Source: Periconia sp. R9002
Taxonomy: Eukaryota; Ascomycota; Dothideomycetes; Pleosporales; Periconiaceae
Direction of reading: 5' to 3'
Assembly: GCA_023627715.1 (NCBI GenBank)
Contig: JAMAHW010000041.1
Location: 124,001-188,000, forward strand
Length of the DNA: 64,000 nucleotides
Position 1 is the stretch's first letter; each line of letters opens with the position of its first letter. Position numbers and translations under genes: made by a program. The notes beneath the pieces are model-generated. The model was not told where the DNA came from. It ran no database searches and saw only the letters and a program-made list of their open reading frames with translations. Of the stretch, positions 11,201-22,633 are shown piece after piece.

Positions 11201-11355
11201 CGCCCCCCCGAGACACCATCCTTTCCTCATCATCACCACCACCACCCGCCATCATCACCACCCACCTCGCAATCCTCACCGCCATCCCCCCTCGCCGCGC
11301 CGCACCACTTCACTCTACACCACTGCTCGGCTGCCTCTGACAACCGCCCACCACC
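8260..11355. other. Gene-poor 3.1 kb stretch
   Basis: No ORF here has convincing protein character, and none could be joined to another by clean splice sites. It contains a 12-G run at 8739-8750. From about 10900 to 11355 the sequence is C-rich (CACC/CATC repeats), typical of a promoter and 5' leader for the Ies4 gene. The middle may be eroded repeat or pseudogene sequence, but I see nothing identifiable. Confidence 0.45.
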
Positions 11356-12173
11356 ATGTCTGCCGGCAAATTGCCCGCGACAAAATCCAAAATGGTCGTC
11401 CTCGTCATCTCCCCCGACAAACTCGCCCAGTTCCCCCATGAGCCGCTATCAAAATCATCCGACACCTCAAAGCCCTCATCGTCGCCAGAGACACCCGCTC
11501 CCGTTGTCGAGCCCACTCCTGCTGACACCTCCAATACCGAATCGACCCCCGTCCCTGGTGCAGACAATGGCTTGCTCGCGCCGCCTTCTGCCAACGGAGG
11601 CGCAAAGAAGAAGGGCGTTCCCGGTCCCAAGGCCGGCAGCAAGAGGAGCGCAGCCGCTGTGGATGGGGTACCCAAACCTCGAGGCAAGCCTGGTCCTAAG
11701 AAGAAGCAGAAGCTGTAAGTAGAACCCCTCCAGCCACGCGCCATGACCCTCGAATCACCCTGCTAACTGACCTCAGCGGCGACATGATCAACGACCCCAA
11801 CCACAAAGGCCCCTACGCCGCCCCTGCACCCATCAAACTGGGCCCCAAAGCGAACATGGGCGCCATCAACGCCGGCCTTCGAGCCCTCGACCGAACTGGC
11901 AAACCGTGCCGCAAGTGGGAAAAGAAGGGCTTCCAGCTCCGCAGCTTCACCGGTGTCGCATGGGACGTTCCTACATGGCGCGCACCCAAGAAGGCCGCTA
12001 TCTTCGCCGAGGATGTTAAGAGCGACTCGGCCGGCTCTACCGACTCGAAGCCCAAGGACGAGAGCAGCGCTGTCAGCGAGAAGAGCGGTGCATTGCTAGA
12101 CGCAGGCACGCCGGTGCCGGCCCCATTGAACGGCCTGGCCAGCTCGCCAGCTCCTGTTGCTGCCACTTCGTAG
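11356..12173 (+). CDS. IES4: INO80 chromatin-remodelling complex subunit Ies4
   Basis: Exons 11356-11714 and 11777-12173 (62-base intron GTAAGT...CCTCAG) give 251 residues. The start MSAGKLPATKSKMVVLVI is followed by a Pro/Ser-rich linker. A basic Gly-Pro-Lys segment follows (GPKAGSKRS, GKPGPKKKQ; residues about 88-118), and then a conserved block with KLGPKANMGAINAGLRALDR and WEKKGFQLRSFTGVAWDVP (residues about 135-180). The KxF(x)LKSFTG(x)xW motif is characteristic of the fungal Ies4 family (formerly DUF1711), a nuclear subunit of the ATP-dependent INO80 remodeller and a target of the DNA-damage kinases in yeast. The tail is disordered and Ser/Ala/Pro-rich. Assignment rests on recalled family motifs, not a search. 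Confidence 0.8.
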
Positions 12174-13209
12174 TGTGTAAGTCTTGTTGGTCTGCCAATT
12201 TTGATAGCCTTCACTAACGTCCACCAGATATTTTGCACTCATGTTGTGGTCTACCAGCAGAATATTTTCATTGCAGCGCTATATCTGCTATACGATTCTA
12301 TGAGTTTCATCCATCTTTATCGTTCCACGATGTTCTTCTTTATTATCTTGGGAGGCGCCGGCATGAGCACTGGAGTGTTCCCGCCTCTCTCCTGCTTTTC
12401 AACACTGTGTTATATTTAATTTTCCTCGGGCATAATTGGCGTTGACGGATGCCCACTGGCATGTGGGACCAAAACAGGCTGACAGTTTCTTTGCATGGGC
12501 GCTGGTTGGCAATAGGGATGACGCGCCAGCTGTTATCGTGGCGCGTGACGTGACTCGAGTTGAACTAAGTGGAGAGAGGACATGTGTATTTGTATAGCCA
12601 GAGAGGCACACGGGTCAGGGATGAATTGCTTTTTTATCTTCACCTTTTATACAGCTGATCAATTCCATGCAATAAGACACTGTGTTGAGAGTGATGGCAT
12701 GGTTGCGTGCTAAGATGCGAGTGTCGCGTTAACATTATCATGGGGCATGTGCATGTAATGGTTAGTGTAGATGCGGGGAGACCCGGATCCGTACCTAGAG
12801 CAAGCATCCATCATCCAACCTCATCCACTTGTTAAATGTATAGTTACACCATACACACCCTGTCCAACCTCAAACAATGAATGCACCTGCGAATACAGTC
12901 CCTGTGAGATCCACTTGCCCTTGATTGTTGCGTCGCCATCGCCGAGCTTCGTTCGTACTCTTCATCCACTTGACCTACCGTCCCTCACCATTCAACATCT
13001 CATTGTCCCGCGGCTCCATCGGCCCTTTGCCAATCACGTTTGATATTTTGCCTGCCTGGCCTTCCTATACTCCAACACCACTTGCTCGCGGCATCGGTGA
13101 AAAACTGCGCTGGCCGGGGTCGCGGTGGCCTTAGACATCACGCCGACGTGCCATAGCTTCCGAGCCGGGGGCATCTGAAGCTCCCAATCCTCCCCATCTC
13201 CCCAATATC
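12174..13209. other. Intergenic, no gene seen
   Basis: Contains the 3' flank of IES4 and the long leader/promoter of VID30. From about 12900 the strand is C-rich, as is common for ascomycete promoters. No ORF of note. Confidence 0.5.
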
Positions 13210-15534
13210 ATGTCGCGCAGGAGCTCTTATGCCCAGGTCGCTTCCGGTACGGGAGGAAACAGCCACACCAACTCAGTCTCTGCTCGGTTGGGCGGCTTCT
13301 CACACCCCTCTGGTAGTGGTGCTCACTCACATGCGATAGCACACCCCCGCCACCACTCCCGCACCCACGACGACGGTCAACACAGCGCCATGTCCACTTC
13401 CCTGGGCAGAACCGGGCCCCTGCCCTCGTATTCGAGCCAGTTTGGCTACCTCAAGGACTACAACAGGCACGATGGGTCGGAATCATCATTCTTTGTGCCC
13501 TCCTACCTACGGGGGTCCAAGCACGCGGAGAAGCTGGAGGAGGTCCATAGAGCGCGAATAGCCGTCCAGCGCGAATATCGATCGACGCACTCCTCCAACG
13601 CGGGGTCGCTATCTACGAGCTCTAGCAGCGCAAACCTCTACAAGATGCCCTCCTCGCACCGGGGCTTGACCCACGAGATTGTCGAACGAGCGCCGCCCCT
13701 CGCCGAAGAACCGATAGCACCGTGGCCCACCCGGTGGAACGAGACCGACAAGTTCCCGCAGATGGAGGTGGAGGACAATGGGAGGTTGGCAAAATTCGCC
13801 GGCGCGCAGAAGTCCCACGACGAGGCCGCCTCAATACGGGCAGACTATCCCATGCCGCGGCAGTGCGGTATATATTACTATGAGGTGACGGTAGTTTCCA
13901 AAGGAAAGGACGGGTAAGCTTGCGGAGCCGCTCCATGGTCATGGAAGCTAACATCCCAGCAGCAGGATGATTGGCGTGGGATTTTCTGGACCCAAAGTGT
14001 CGCTGAATAGAATACCGGGCTGGGAGCCAGACTCGTACGCATATCACGGTGACGATGGCCAGTGTTTCAGTAATACCACTTCGGGCAAGCCATACGGGCC
14101 CAAGTTCGGCACCCTGGATGTTATAGGCTGCGGGATCAACTTTCGGACAAACACGGCCTTCTTCACGAAAAATGGCCATTATCTTGGTACGGGGAACGCA
14201 ATCTGACGACGAGCTATGCTAACATTCGCAGACACTGCTTTCCGAGATTTAAAACCCGGCGTGCAATACTACCCTACGGTCGGCATGAAGAAGCAGAACG
14301 AGATGCTGAAAGCCAACTTTGGCCAGGAACCGTTCGCATTCGATATTGATAAGATGGTACAGGACGAGAAGGCAGCAATACAGGCTGAGATTACGCGATT
14401 CAAAGAGAGCGTCACTTTCAACGAATCGGACATGATCCAGAGTCTCGTGGCGCAATATCTAGCTCACGACGGGTACGTGGAGTCGGCAAGGGCATTTGCG
14501 GAAGAGACGAGCGCGGAATCAAGAGCACTCGCCAACGAAGGAAGCGCAACCAGTGCATACATTGGGACCGAGGATGATATCCACGCCATAAATCGACAAA
14601 GTGAGACCGTTTTGATATTCAAAAGTAGACCATTGCTAACCCAGGGTTACTAGAAATCCGAGCAGCGATTCTCGACGGCGACATCGACAAAGCCCTGAAA
14701 CACACAAACCTGCACTACGCCAACGTCCTTCGAGACAATGAAAACATTTACTTCAAACTGCGGTGCCGGAAGTTCATCGAGATGATTCGACAATGCAGCG
14801 AACTCAACGCCCAGCGCTACGGCGGCAGCTCCATCCCTACACCCCCGTCGAAACGCTCGACCACAACGGCCATCCACACCGACAACACAGCCACCAAGCG
14901 CAGCTCAACAGCCACGGAAGAATACGATTTCGAAATGGAACTCGACGAGCAGCTCGGCGTGCACAACGGCGCACCGTGGGACACGCCCGGCGGTGACGAA
15001 GTGGACGATGAGGACGGAGAAGAGGACGAAGAAGATGAGGACGGCGCCAACGGAGAAGAAGAGCACGACGATGACGAGGATGAAGACGATGTGGAGGCGC
15101 AAGCCCGCGAAATGACGGCCCGCATGCTCCAATACGGCATGGAGCTGCGCGCCGAATTCGCAAACGATCAGCGGCGAGAGGTCAAGAAGGCGCTCGAAGA
15201 TACGTTTGCGCTCATCGCGTACGAGAATGTGCGCGAGAGCAGTCTGGCGCCGTTGCTGGATCCCGCGGGGAGGGTGCCGGTTGCGGAGGAGTTGAATGGT
15301 GCTATATTAGGTAAACCCCCTTTTCCTTCCCCTGAAACCATTGCATGATTTTTTTTTCAATGAAGAGATTTAAGACGCTAACACATTGCTCAAATAAACA
15401 CAGTCAGTCTAGGTAAATCCTCCAGCGCCGTCCTCGAGCGTCTCGTGCAGCAGACGGAAGCCTTGGTCAACGAACTCGCAGAAGATGGTGGGCCCGGCGC
15501 GTTCATCAATGTGAAGAGGGATTTTCTGCAATGA
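13210..15534 (+). CDS. VID30: GID E3 ligase subunit Vid30/Gid1 (RanBPM type: SPRY-LisH-CTLH-CRA)
   Basis: Five exons (13210-13913, 13966-14186, 14232-14600, 14645-15310, 15404-15534) close to 696 residues. The N-terminal 200 residues are disordered and Ser/His-rich. A SPRY domain covers about residues 210-340 (GIYYYEVTVVSKGKDGMIGVGFSG across the first splice; WEPDSYAYHGDDG; FFTKNGHYL). A LisH motif follows (MIQSLVAQYLAHDGYVESA), then CTLH (IRAAILDGDIDKALKHT) and a CRA region. The order is that of RanBP9/RanBP10 and yeast Vid30/Gid1, the substrate-receptor-holding subunit of the GID/CTLH ubiquitin ligase that degrades gluconeogenic enzymes. An acidic run (about residues 540-570, almost all Asp/Glu) interrupts the CTLH-CRA region, as often seen in fungal members. 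The final 43 residues come from a separate small exon. Confidence 0.92.
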
Positions 15535-17004
15535 GGAGCATTTACCTCTCTTCTGCTTTTCTCTCTCCCCTCTTCTTAGGGAGATCGGGGGTTGGGGTGT
15601 GTAGTTCAGTCTACGAGGAGGAAGGCGTTCGTTTGGCGGGGGCGTTTTAGGTCTCAATGTGGACTTTGGTATGGCAGTGCGAAGTATGCACGTGCACATG
15701 CACATCTCAGGGAGTTCTTTACATGCGTAAGTGTGTGCGTTTATGATACGTTAGTATTCTTAGGTATAAATCAATAGGGTGAACATGTATCACATCCTCT
15801 ATCCTTTTTATTCCATTTCTCTTTTGTTTATTAAACTGGGTGAGTGATCTACTCGGTTTGCCTCGTTTTAGTCCCTCCCTCACATCTATTTCCCATTCAT
15901 TTATTTCGTTCACCCCTTTTATGTTCCTCACTCCCTTTCTTCACTCCTTCCTTTCCTTCCTTTCCCAACGATGCCCACCCACACCATGCCAGTCCAACAC
16001 AATCCCGCCCCATCCCATCCAATGTCTACAGCTTCACCTCAAAAAAGGGGTGTGTATTTCTAAGCCCTCAAAACGTTCACATAAGTGAAAAAAACGCATC
16101 TTTTTTAGTAGCGTTGTGTGGCTGTGAGATTGAACTTGGATGTTGATATTGTGTATACTAATACGTTTTATGAATATTAAGTTGAATATTGAATTGATCC
16201 TCACAGAGTATTGCAACCCTGGGTATCGACACAGGTAAGGGAAGACACTTGGTAACGTCTTCGGTCAGAACGGGGCACACAGGCCTACTAATACGTTTTA
16301 TACTGTCTTGTTTTTATCGTGCGTGTGTGTGCGTGTATGTGGTGTACAGATGTAGATGGATAGATGTAGATGTAAACGAAGTAAATCATTTCCCCCTCCT
16401 CTCCTTTTTAAGTTATCGCGAAAAAGTGCGTGAGTGTATATATGTATGGCTTCGTTCGTTCGTCTCGTTACATACCGGCATCATATTATATAGTATAGCG
16501 TCTCCAGGCTAGATAGATAGATGGAGGACTGACATCTCGCGGTTTCTGAATAATTGGGAGGGAGGAAGGATTAGATGATATGAGGGGTGTGATGAGATTA
16601 TGAAACCTTCGGCGCCCTACACCTGCGATCTCGCCGTCGAATAATCCTTTGAAGGTTTGATGGCGTGGGTGGGGTAGGTAGGTAAGGAGTGAGATGGTGC
16701 TGTGCGCTGCGATCGATCATGGTACATATATTTTTCATGCCGAGAGGAGGGTTTGGGAATATGGAGGAGGAGGAGGAGGGTCAAAGGGGTTTCTTGCTTG
16801 GAAAGGTGGGTAATGCTACCTCTTCGTCACGCAATAAATCAAGGAAGTTATTGTCCTAGGCATGCGTTGAGAAGTTGAAACAAAGATTTGTGAATTTTCA
16901 CTTTTGCGCTTCGCTAGGCTATTGGTATAATACTACAAGGCCCCTACCTATCTACTTAGACACCCGATACAAAAACAGGAAGAAACGTAACAAACTTTTC
17001 AACC
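15535..17004. other. Convergent intergenic containing a SINE-like element
   Basis: 1.47 kb between convergent VID30 and the PP2C gene. It is T/C-rich with simple repeats (GTGTGT, TAGATAGATAGATG). The only structured feature is the short dispersed element at 16172-16285 with its 16-bp duplication. No gene is seen. Confidence 0.55.
16156..16301 (-). mobile_element. SINE-like short element, copy 1 (114 bp plus 16-bp target duplications)
   Basis: Perfect 16-bp direct repeats TACTAATACGTTTTAT lie at 16156-16171 and 16286-16301 and bound 114 bp. Read on the minus strand, the insert starts GGCCTGTGTGCCCC. It carries an A-box-like TGACCGAAGACG and, 38 bases on, a B-box-like GTGTCGATACC, and it ends in an AT-rich tail after CTCTGTGAGGATCAA. 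Its sequence is shared with the elements at 52799-52885 (same orientation) and 62490-62594 (opposite orientation). The duplication length fits LINE-type target-primed integration. Confidence 0.72.
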
Positions 17005-18814
17005 TCAAAAAGGCCACCACCACCTCTTCTTCTCCTCGACCTCCGCCTCGCCCAACTCATCAAAAAACACAACCATGACCGTCGTATCATCCACCGCATT
17101 CCGCATAATGGGCGAAGGGATGTTGATCAGACCTGCAAACAGATTGCGGCGCGAACCACCCATGGCGTTGCGCACGAGGCAGACCGCGGCGTTGTTGTCC
17201 TCGAAGGCGAAGTACTGCGGCTCCGCTTGCCACGTTACTTCCCGGCCGTCTTCGATGGAGAAGTCGACGCCCGGGTCTACAGTGTTTGTCCTGACTACCG
17301 GGGGATTGTTTTTGGCGTCGACGGAGAGGTCGCCGCTTGGTGAGCGGGCGCAGGCGTCGAGCCATTGCGAGACGCAGGCTACGGCTACGTCGGAGGACAT
17401 GTGGTCCCACAGGCCGTCGCTGGCCATGATCATGAAGTCGGAGCGTGTTTTCGGTCTGCTGTTGGGTGGGCTAGGCGTGGCGGGGGCGCGGATGATGTCT
17501 GTCTCGGTGATTTCGGGCTCCGCGGTGAGGTAGGGGGGCGTCGCGTTGTGCTCTCGCGGCGAGGGACCCCACCATTTGAGCTGGCACGCTTTGACGAGGT
17601 CGTTGCTCCATTTCCAGCGGTGGTCGCCAAATGCTCGCGTCACGGCGAGTCCGAGCAAGCGGCCGGTGGTGGGGTTGAGGATCTCGGGTTCGTCTGGGTG
17701 CTCCGCTTTGATGCGCGCGACTTCCGACTCGTTGAAGCCTGTCTGATCGACGCTGAGCGGTTGCGCTACATACTTGCCCTCGACGTCGTCCCATCGTCCG
17801 AGAACCGCCCGTGAGTCTCCTGTACATGCCACGTGAAGTTTGCTTTTTTCCGGGTCAAAGGCGGCGACGAGAGCACAACTTCCGCTAAAGGCGGGCGCGA
17901 GCGACATGAATCCGTTAGCACCTGCCGCAGGGAACCAGTTCGCTGCGGTACGGGCGTGTCTCATTATATCATCGTCTAGGTTAGTGAAGACGGACTTGAT
18001 GGTGGCATGGATGGCTGATGAAGTGGCGTTGGGTGGGAGAGTATACAAGGCGCGAGAGAGAAGAGGGTGCATTGCGACATGAAGCCGATGCGAAGTTGTT
18101 ATTCCTGCATGGCCATCAAAGATGGACCAATAATTCCAAGGTTTGGCGCCAACACCAGGAGCAGTGCCAAAAGAGAAGAAGTCTTCCTATGCTATATCAA
18201 TACCGGGACACCCCATGTGGCGGAAGACTTACGCAATGCTCGTTGGCCTTGAACCTACATCCATGTGTGACTGGCATCTGCGTCACTCTTGCTCCTTCTC
18301 TATCTAACTCCCATCCATCGGCAATTTTTTCAAAGTTCGCGGCCATCATGTCCATCATCTCATTTATTGCGGCTGTTGGAGGCGGAAGTTGGCTGTACGC
18401 CTGGTACCATTTATCCAACTCATCTTTTTCTTTAAAGAACTTCGCTGGGAAGATATCTGGACCCCAGGAAGCATTAAGATCACCTCTGTCGTCGAATTCG
18501 ACATCCAGGAAGTACACGGCAGTGCCTAGGACGACGAGGAAGAGGACTGTTTTGGTGGGGAAGCGAGATTGCAAAGCCGGTGATGATGCATTTCTTGCGG
18601 TGCCATTGTCTTTGCCAGTATGCGAGCGCGGTCGGGACGAAACACTACGGGAGTGTTGTGCGAGTCCCAAAACACGTGATTGAAGAGGGTAGACGCGCCT
18701 GGTACATGGCCGCCAGTAGGGGCGGCTTTGAGCCACCAACGGTCTAGATAGGATGCGTGGATTTTGACAATTCAGCTGCCGCACCGCAGCCTGCCATCGA
18801 GGAGACATCGCCAT
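17005..18814 (-). CDS. PTC5: Mitochondrial PP2C-type phosphatase (Ptc5/pyruvate dehydrogenase phosphatase type)
   Basis: Exons 18814-18233 and 18186-17005 (46-base intron GTAAGT...GCATAG) give 591 residues. A basic leader (residues 1-80) is followed by one hydrophobic helix at about 89-105 (TVLFLVVLGTAVYFLDV), as in inner-membrane-anchored or intermembrane Ptc5. All PP2C motifs are present in order: SIFDGHAG, SGSCALVAAF, GDSRAVLG, LLGLAVTRAFGDHRWKW, MASDGLWDHMSSDVAV and VDDTTVMVVFF. The metal-binding Asp residues are therefore intact. The family dephosphorylates the E1-alpha subunit and so activates the pyruvate dehydrogenase complex. The long spacer between TRAFGD and ASDGLWD is usual for this subfamily. 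Choice of Ptc5 over other mitochondrial PP2Cs rests on the anchor and the AVTRAFGDHRWKW segment. Confidence 0.88.
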
Positions 18815-19034
18815 GTGTATTGGTGTTGATGCTGTTCAATGGACGGAGGACGAGATGGAAAAAGAGCACATGCGCACGGACCGAACGATATGGTCACGTG
18901 AAAGTGGCATTCGAGTGTCACAAAGTACAAAAGTTCACCATTCTATGTGGGTATCATAACATTAACTACATATGTATTAATACAGTGAAGGCGCAATATC
19001 CGGCCGCCCATTCCAACTACGTGCATGTATTTTA

Positions 19035-20561
19035 TTAGTCTCGACGTCGGCGGTCGTCTTTATCATTTCGTCTGTACCGATCTCGACTTCTGTCTCTTCG
19101 TCCGTCTCTATGCCGATCCCTGCTACGATCTCGTCGGCGATCATCATATCTACGGTCATCACGGTCGCGGTCACGGTCGCGATCTCGCCTTGGACTCCGG
19201 CTACGATCTCGCTTCCACCGGTCATCATGGTATTGGTCTCTCCGTTCGCGTCGCCGGCCGTCGTCCCTTCTGTCGTTCCCTCGACTGGCTTTTGGGCGGT
19301 CCTCTGGGCCTTTAGCGGGTGCATCACGTTCCATCACAAGATTCTCGACGACGGAATCGCTAGCAATCTGCCTGCCATGGTCCTCACGGTACTGTCTCTT
19401 TTTCTCAAGGTTATCAATACCTCCAAATCCACCAGCGGCTCGCCGGCGCTTCTTGATAGTGCTGTCCCGCCAGTCATCGGCGATCTTGGACACACTCTGT
19501 GAGAAATCGACGTGGATACGGTGATCATCGATCAAAACACTGTCCATTTTGAAGTAGGCCTGCTCGCATTCCTTCTGGTTGGAATACTCGATGAACGCGT
19601 ACTGCAAACTGTCGCCAGTCTGTTTGTCCCGGATGATTTCACAACTCAAGATCTTGCCGAATCTTGAGAAGATGAGTTCTAGGTCTTCATCTTGTGTGAT
19701 GGGGTTGAGCTTGCACACAAACAAAACGTTTTCGGGGGGTGCGACTTCGGCAAACGGCAAATCACCCACCATTTCTAAAGTCAAGGCTTGTGCTCGCGCC
19801 TCACGTTCACGGCGCACCTTCTCCAGTGCTTCCTGGTCTTGCTCCTCTTTCAGCTCCTCGTCATAGCCAACACGCACCGTAGCAAGCTGTGCAGCAGAAG
19901 GTATCGGGCTCTCCGGTGGTTCCACCAGACCTGGTGGGTCATCGTATGGATCTTCAAGAACTACCGTGTGCAGGATCCGAATGTCCTTCAGCGGTTGTCC
20001 CTTGTCATCAATGAATGCCGCGTTGATCTTTTCCAGCGTGTCGAAACCTTCCGCCACCTGACCAAAGATAGCTGCCTTGCCGTCCAGAAAGTCAATGTTT
20101 TGACCCAATGTGATGATGAATTGACTGCCCGCGAACCGCTCGTCGGGGTTGTCTGGCGCAGGCGCTGTGGCCATACTGACTGTGCCCATCTCCGCATGCT
20201 TCAGCTTTGGCGCAAACTCGGGCTTGAACGTCCTCTTTGCGGGATTAGATGGGTCCAGTGCGCCCCAAATGCTGCGCCCGCCATCGCTGTCTTTGGAATT
20301 GGGGCCGATTGGATCGCCGGTTTGAAACGAAAAATTGGGTTGGACGCTGTGGACGGGTGAGAAGTTGTAGTACTTGATCTTGCACAGCTTGAGAAAGCTA
20401 AAGGGGGCGAACCGTTAGCATCTGTCTTGTGTTCGAGGTCAACATATAAAATGCGCGGGCGATGACGATTGGACAACTCACTTCTCACAGCATTTGGGCG
20501 CTTCGTCAACAAGTAGGTCAATAGTCACATCTCCCAGTGATGTCTCAAGAAGCACAGACAT
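19035..20561 (-). CDS. cyp6: Cyclophilin-RRM peptidyl-prolyl isomerase (PPIL4/Cyp6 type)
   Basis: Exons 20561-20482 and 20397-19035 (84-base intron, GTGAGT...CTTTAG) give 480 residues. The start [20 protein letters not shown] is the classic first strand of the PPIL4 cyclophilin domain, continuing with [17 protein letters not shown] across the splice. The isomerase domain (1-165) includes GSQFIITLG and [15 protein letters not shown] linker rich in Glu/Arg is followed by one RRM (about 240-320) with RNP motifs LFVCKL and YAFIEY. The C-terminal 120 residues are RD/RS/RE-rich, a spliceosome-type low-complexity tail encoded by GATCG-like repeats at 19040-19220. PPIL4-type proteins act in the nucleus in splicing and transcription-coupled RNA processing. 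Divergent from the Zn2Cys6 gene 2 kb away. Confidence 0.92.
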
Positions 20562-22633
20562 GATTGGGAAACCAGGTTGTGGTGCAGGTCGCGCTGTTCA
20601 ATGTCGCAAGACAAACGGAATAGGCACGCGCGAAGGAGCTTGGGCCGGCGCTCTCGGACTTTGTGTTTTTCCGTGTGCAACGTCATCCTGCCATTCACCC
20701 ACCCATACATCTCTGCACAGTCGTCCTTTCAATATCTCTGGGGAACGTGGTTCAACGGGAGTTTTTGTCCTTTCGAGACGCGCTTATCAAATGAAAGATG
20801 ACAGGTCGTTGCAAAGTGGGGATGGGTCACCTTCTACAGTACCGGACGGGCAAACAGATCATTATTTTAAATACGAATGACACAAACATGGGCATCGGAC
20901 TGCGGCCAGCTTGATCGGGGACAAGGTTGTTCAGTGGCCGGCTGTGCTCCCATTCTCACCTATCAGGCCGGTCCGAAATGTGTTCCCGTCGTGTCGGCAG
21001 CTGTCATGCCACCGCCTCCGGATGCCGGAATCGAAGAGAGATGGGGGCTCTTAATTTCACTGGAAATGATTTCTGCTTTTCTCTTCTGCAGATTCGCAAA
21101 GAAATGGAGTATAGTCCTGATTTTCATGCTTTTTTGTCTGAATCTTCCCCTTTTAATCCACCAAATAGGTCTGTTAGGACTGCGGGAGAAGTTGCAACAC
21201 TCAACACAACAGCCGCCAAGCCACAGACAGGTTGGACAATCACTCTTTCTTGTGAAAAATTAGCGCGTTCATCTGGTGTTACGGTCTTATATCCTGTGTC
21301 CTATTGCAACCAATACCCGCCGACCTCTTGTACCTGGAGTTGTCACCAGAATTGTCTTTCTGAGTGTTTACGCGAATCAGCTGTTATATCTACCTGTCAG
21401 GACTTTAGCATTCATGCTTTTCCAACACGCCGTATGGTTATCCTCGGCCGTGATCTTCATTCGTCACTTGATGTTTGCTTCAAAATCCATGTCGCGTAAT
21501 CCCGACCACCGGGTAGTATCACGTTGGCCAATGACATGACAACGATATCTCTGCTTTTGAAACTGGGATGATTGCTTGCATCATGGTCAGCATGCGTCCA
21601 TATCTCATGGGCTTATTCGTCACGGCGCACGAGTCCATCGAGGCTTCTATAAGGCGGTATTGCAAGAGCGCTAACTCTTGATATCGAAACGAGTGTAGGA
21701 TTTCAGATTTGAATGTGGCTCAATACAATCTTGGCGGCTACCTTGCTCGAGCACCTGCGCCTGAGTGGCGAAATCTCCGCCTACACTGTGAGCATCTTCC
21801 ATTCGGCGGTGAAAGACTATAGAGTTGGGGCCAATAGATTACTAGACATCCGCCTCACATGCTGCAGATTTCACCAGCCAGTGACATGGATTGTTGCTCA
21901 GCCTTGAGCTCAGATGCAAGCCGGTGATGAGATGGTGCACTGCCTTGACTCCGTTCATTCTCATAGTCAGCTACTATGATTCTCCGTTCAAGCCTGCGCA
22001 TCCCTGGTATTTGGCCGCTCAACGGCTTTCGACACGTGCTCGTATCTTCCGGTTTCCCCGGTGCATCTCAACGGGCAATGCAGCAGAGCTAATTATCTTT
22101 TACTGATAAGGGACACAAGACTATAAAACTGCTAACACCATGTCCAGCCTTCTCGGTGACACGGTATCTCTTCATTGCCTGGATCACACCATGAAGCAAA
22201 GATCGTACAGCAATCTCATCCGTGCTCTGCATTACACGAGCCAGTGCTTTTTACCATGCTCTACTTGAAATGGTCATGGATGCAGTGACAGCCGTGCATG
22301 CACGTAACCGCGCTGGTGCATAAAAGACTACAAACACATCCTTTCACTGCTAGTCTATCTCTCGTACAGAAGTAGTCAGTCAGTTATAAACCGCCGATGA
22401 ACCGGTACACGGCCACCTTTTGTTTTGTTTTGTCGAAATCTCCTCACCCGGAAGTACCGACAAAACGGGGAAACGATCATCATCCTTGGGAATAAGAGGT
22501 CATTTTTATCCCCATTCTGCTACCGGTGAAAGAAGGATATTGCTTAGGGGTGTTTCTGGGTCCGTGAATATTCACAATCGTCCCCGCTCTGGCATATGTC
22601 TAACCCTCACAGCAGGTCTCCCCTGAACAGACA
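20562..22633. other. Long divergent intergenic region
   Basis: 2.07 kb between the cyclophilin and Zn2Cys6 genes. ORFs (for example 20927-21499) show no recognisable motif and no splice partners. A TATA-like CATAAAAGAC at about 22320 lies 0.3 kb before the regulator. The length suits an extended promoter for a regulated transcription factor. Confidence 0.5.

Noticed and set aside
16141..16171. TACTAA-type sequence at the short element read as an intron branch site
   Set aside because: It is one half of a 16-bp direct repeat flanking an insertion, and no gene is spliced here.
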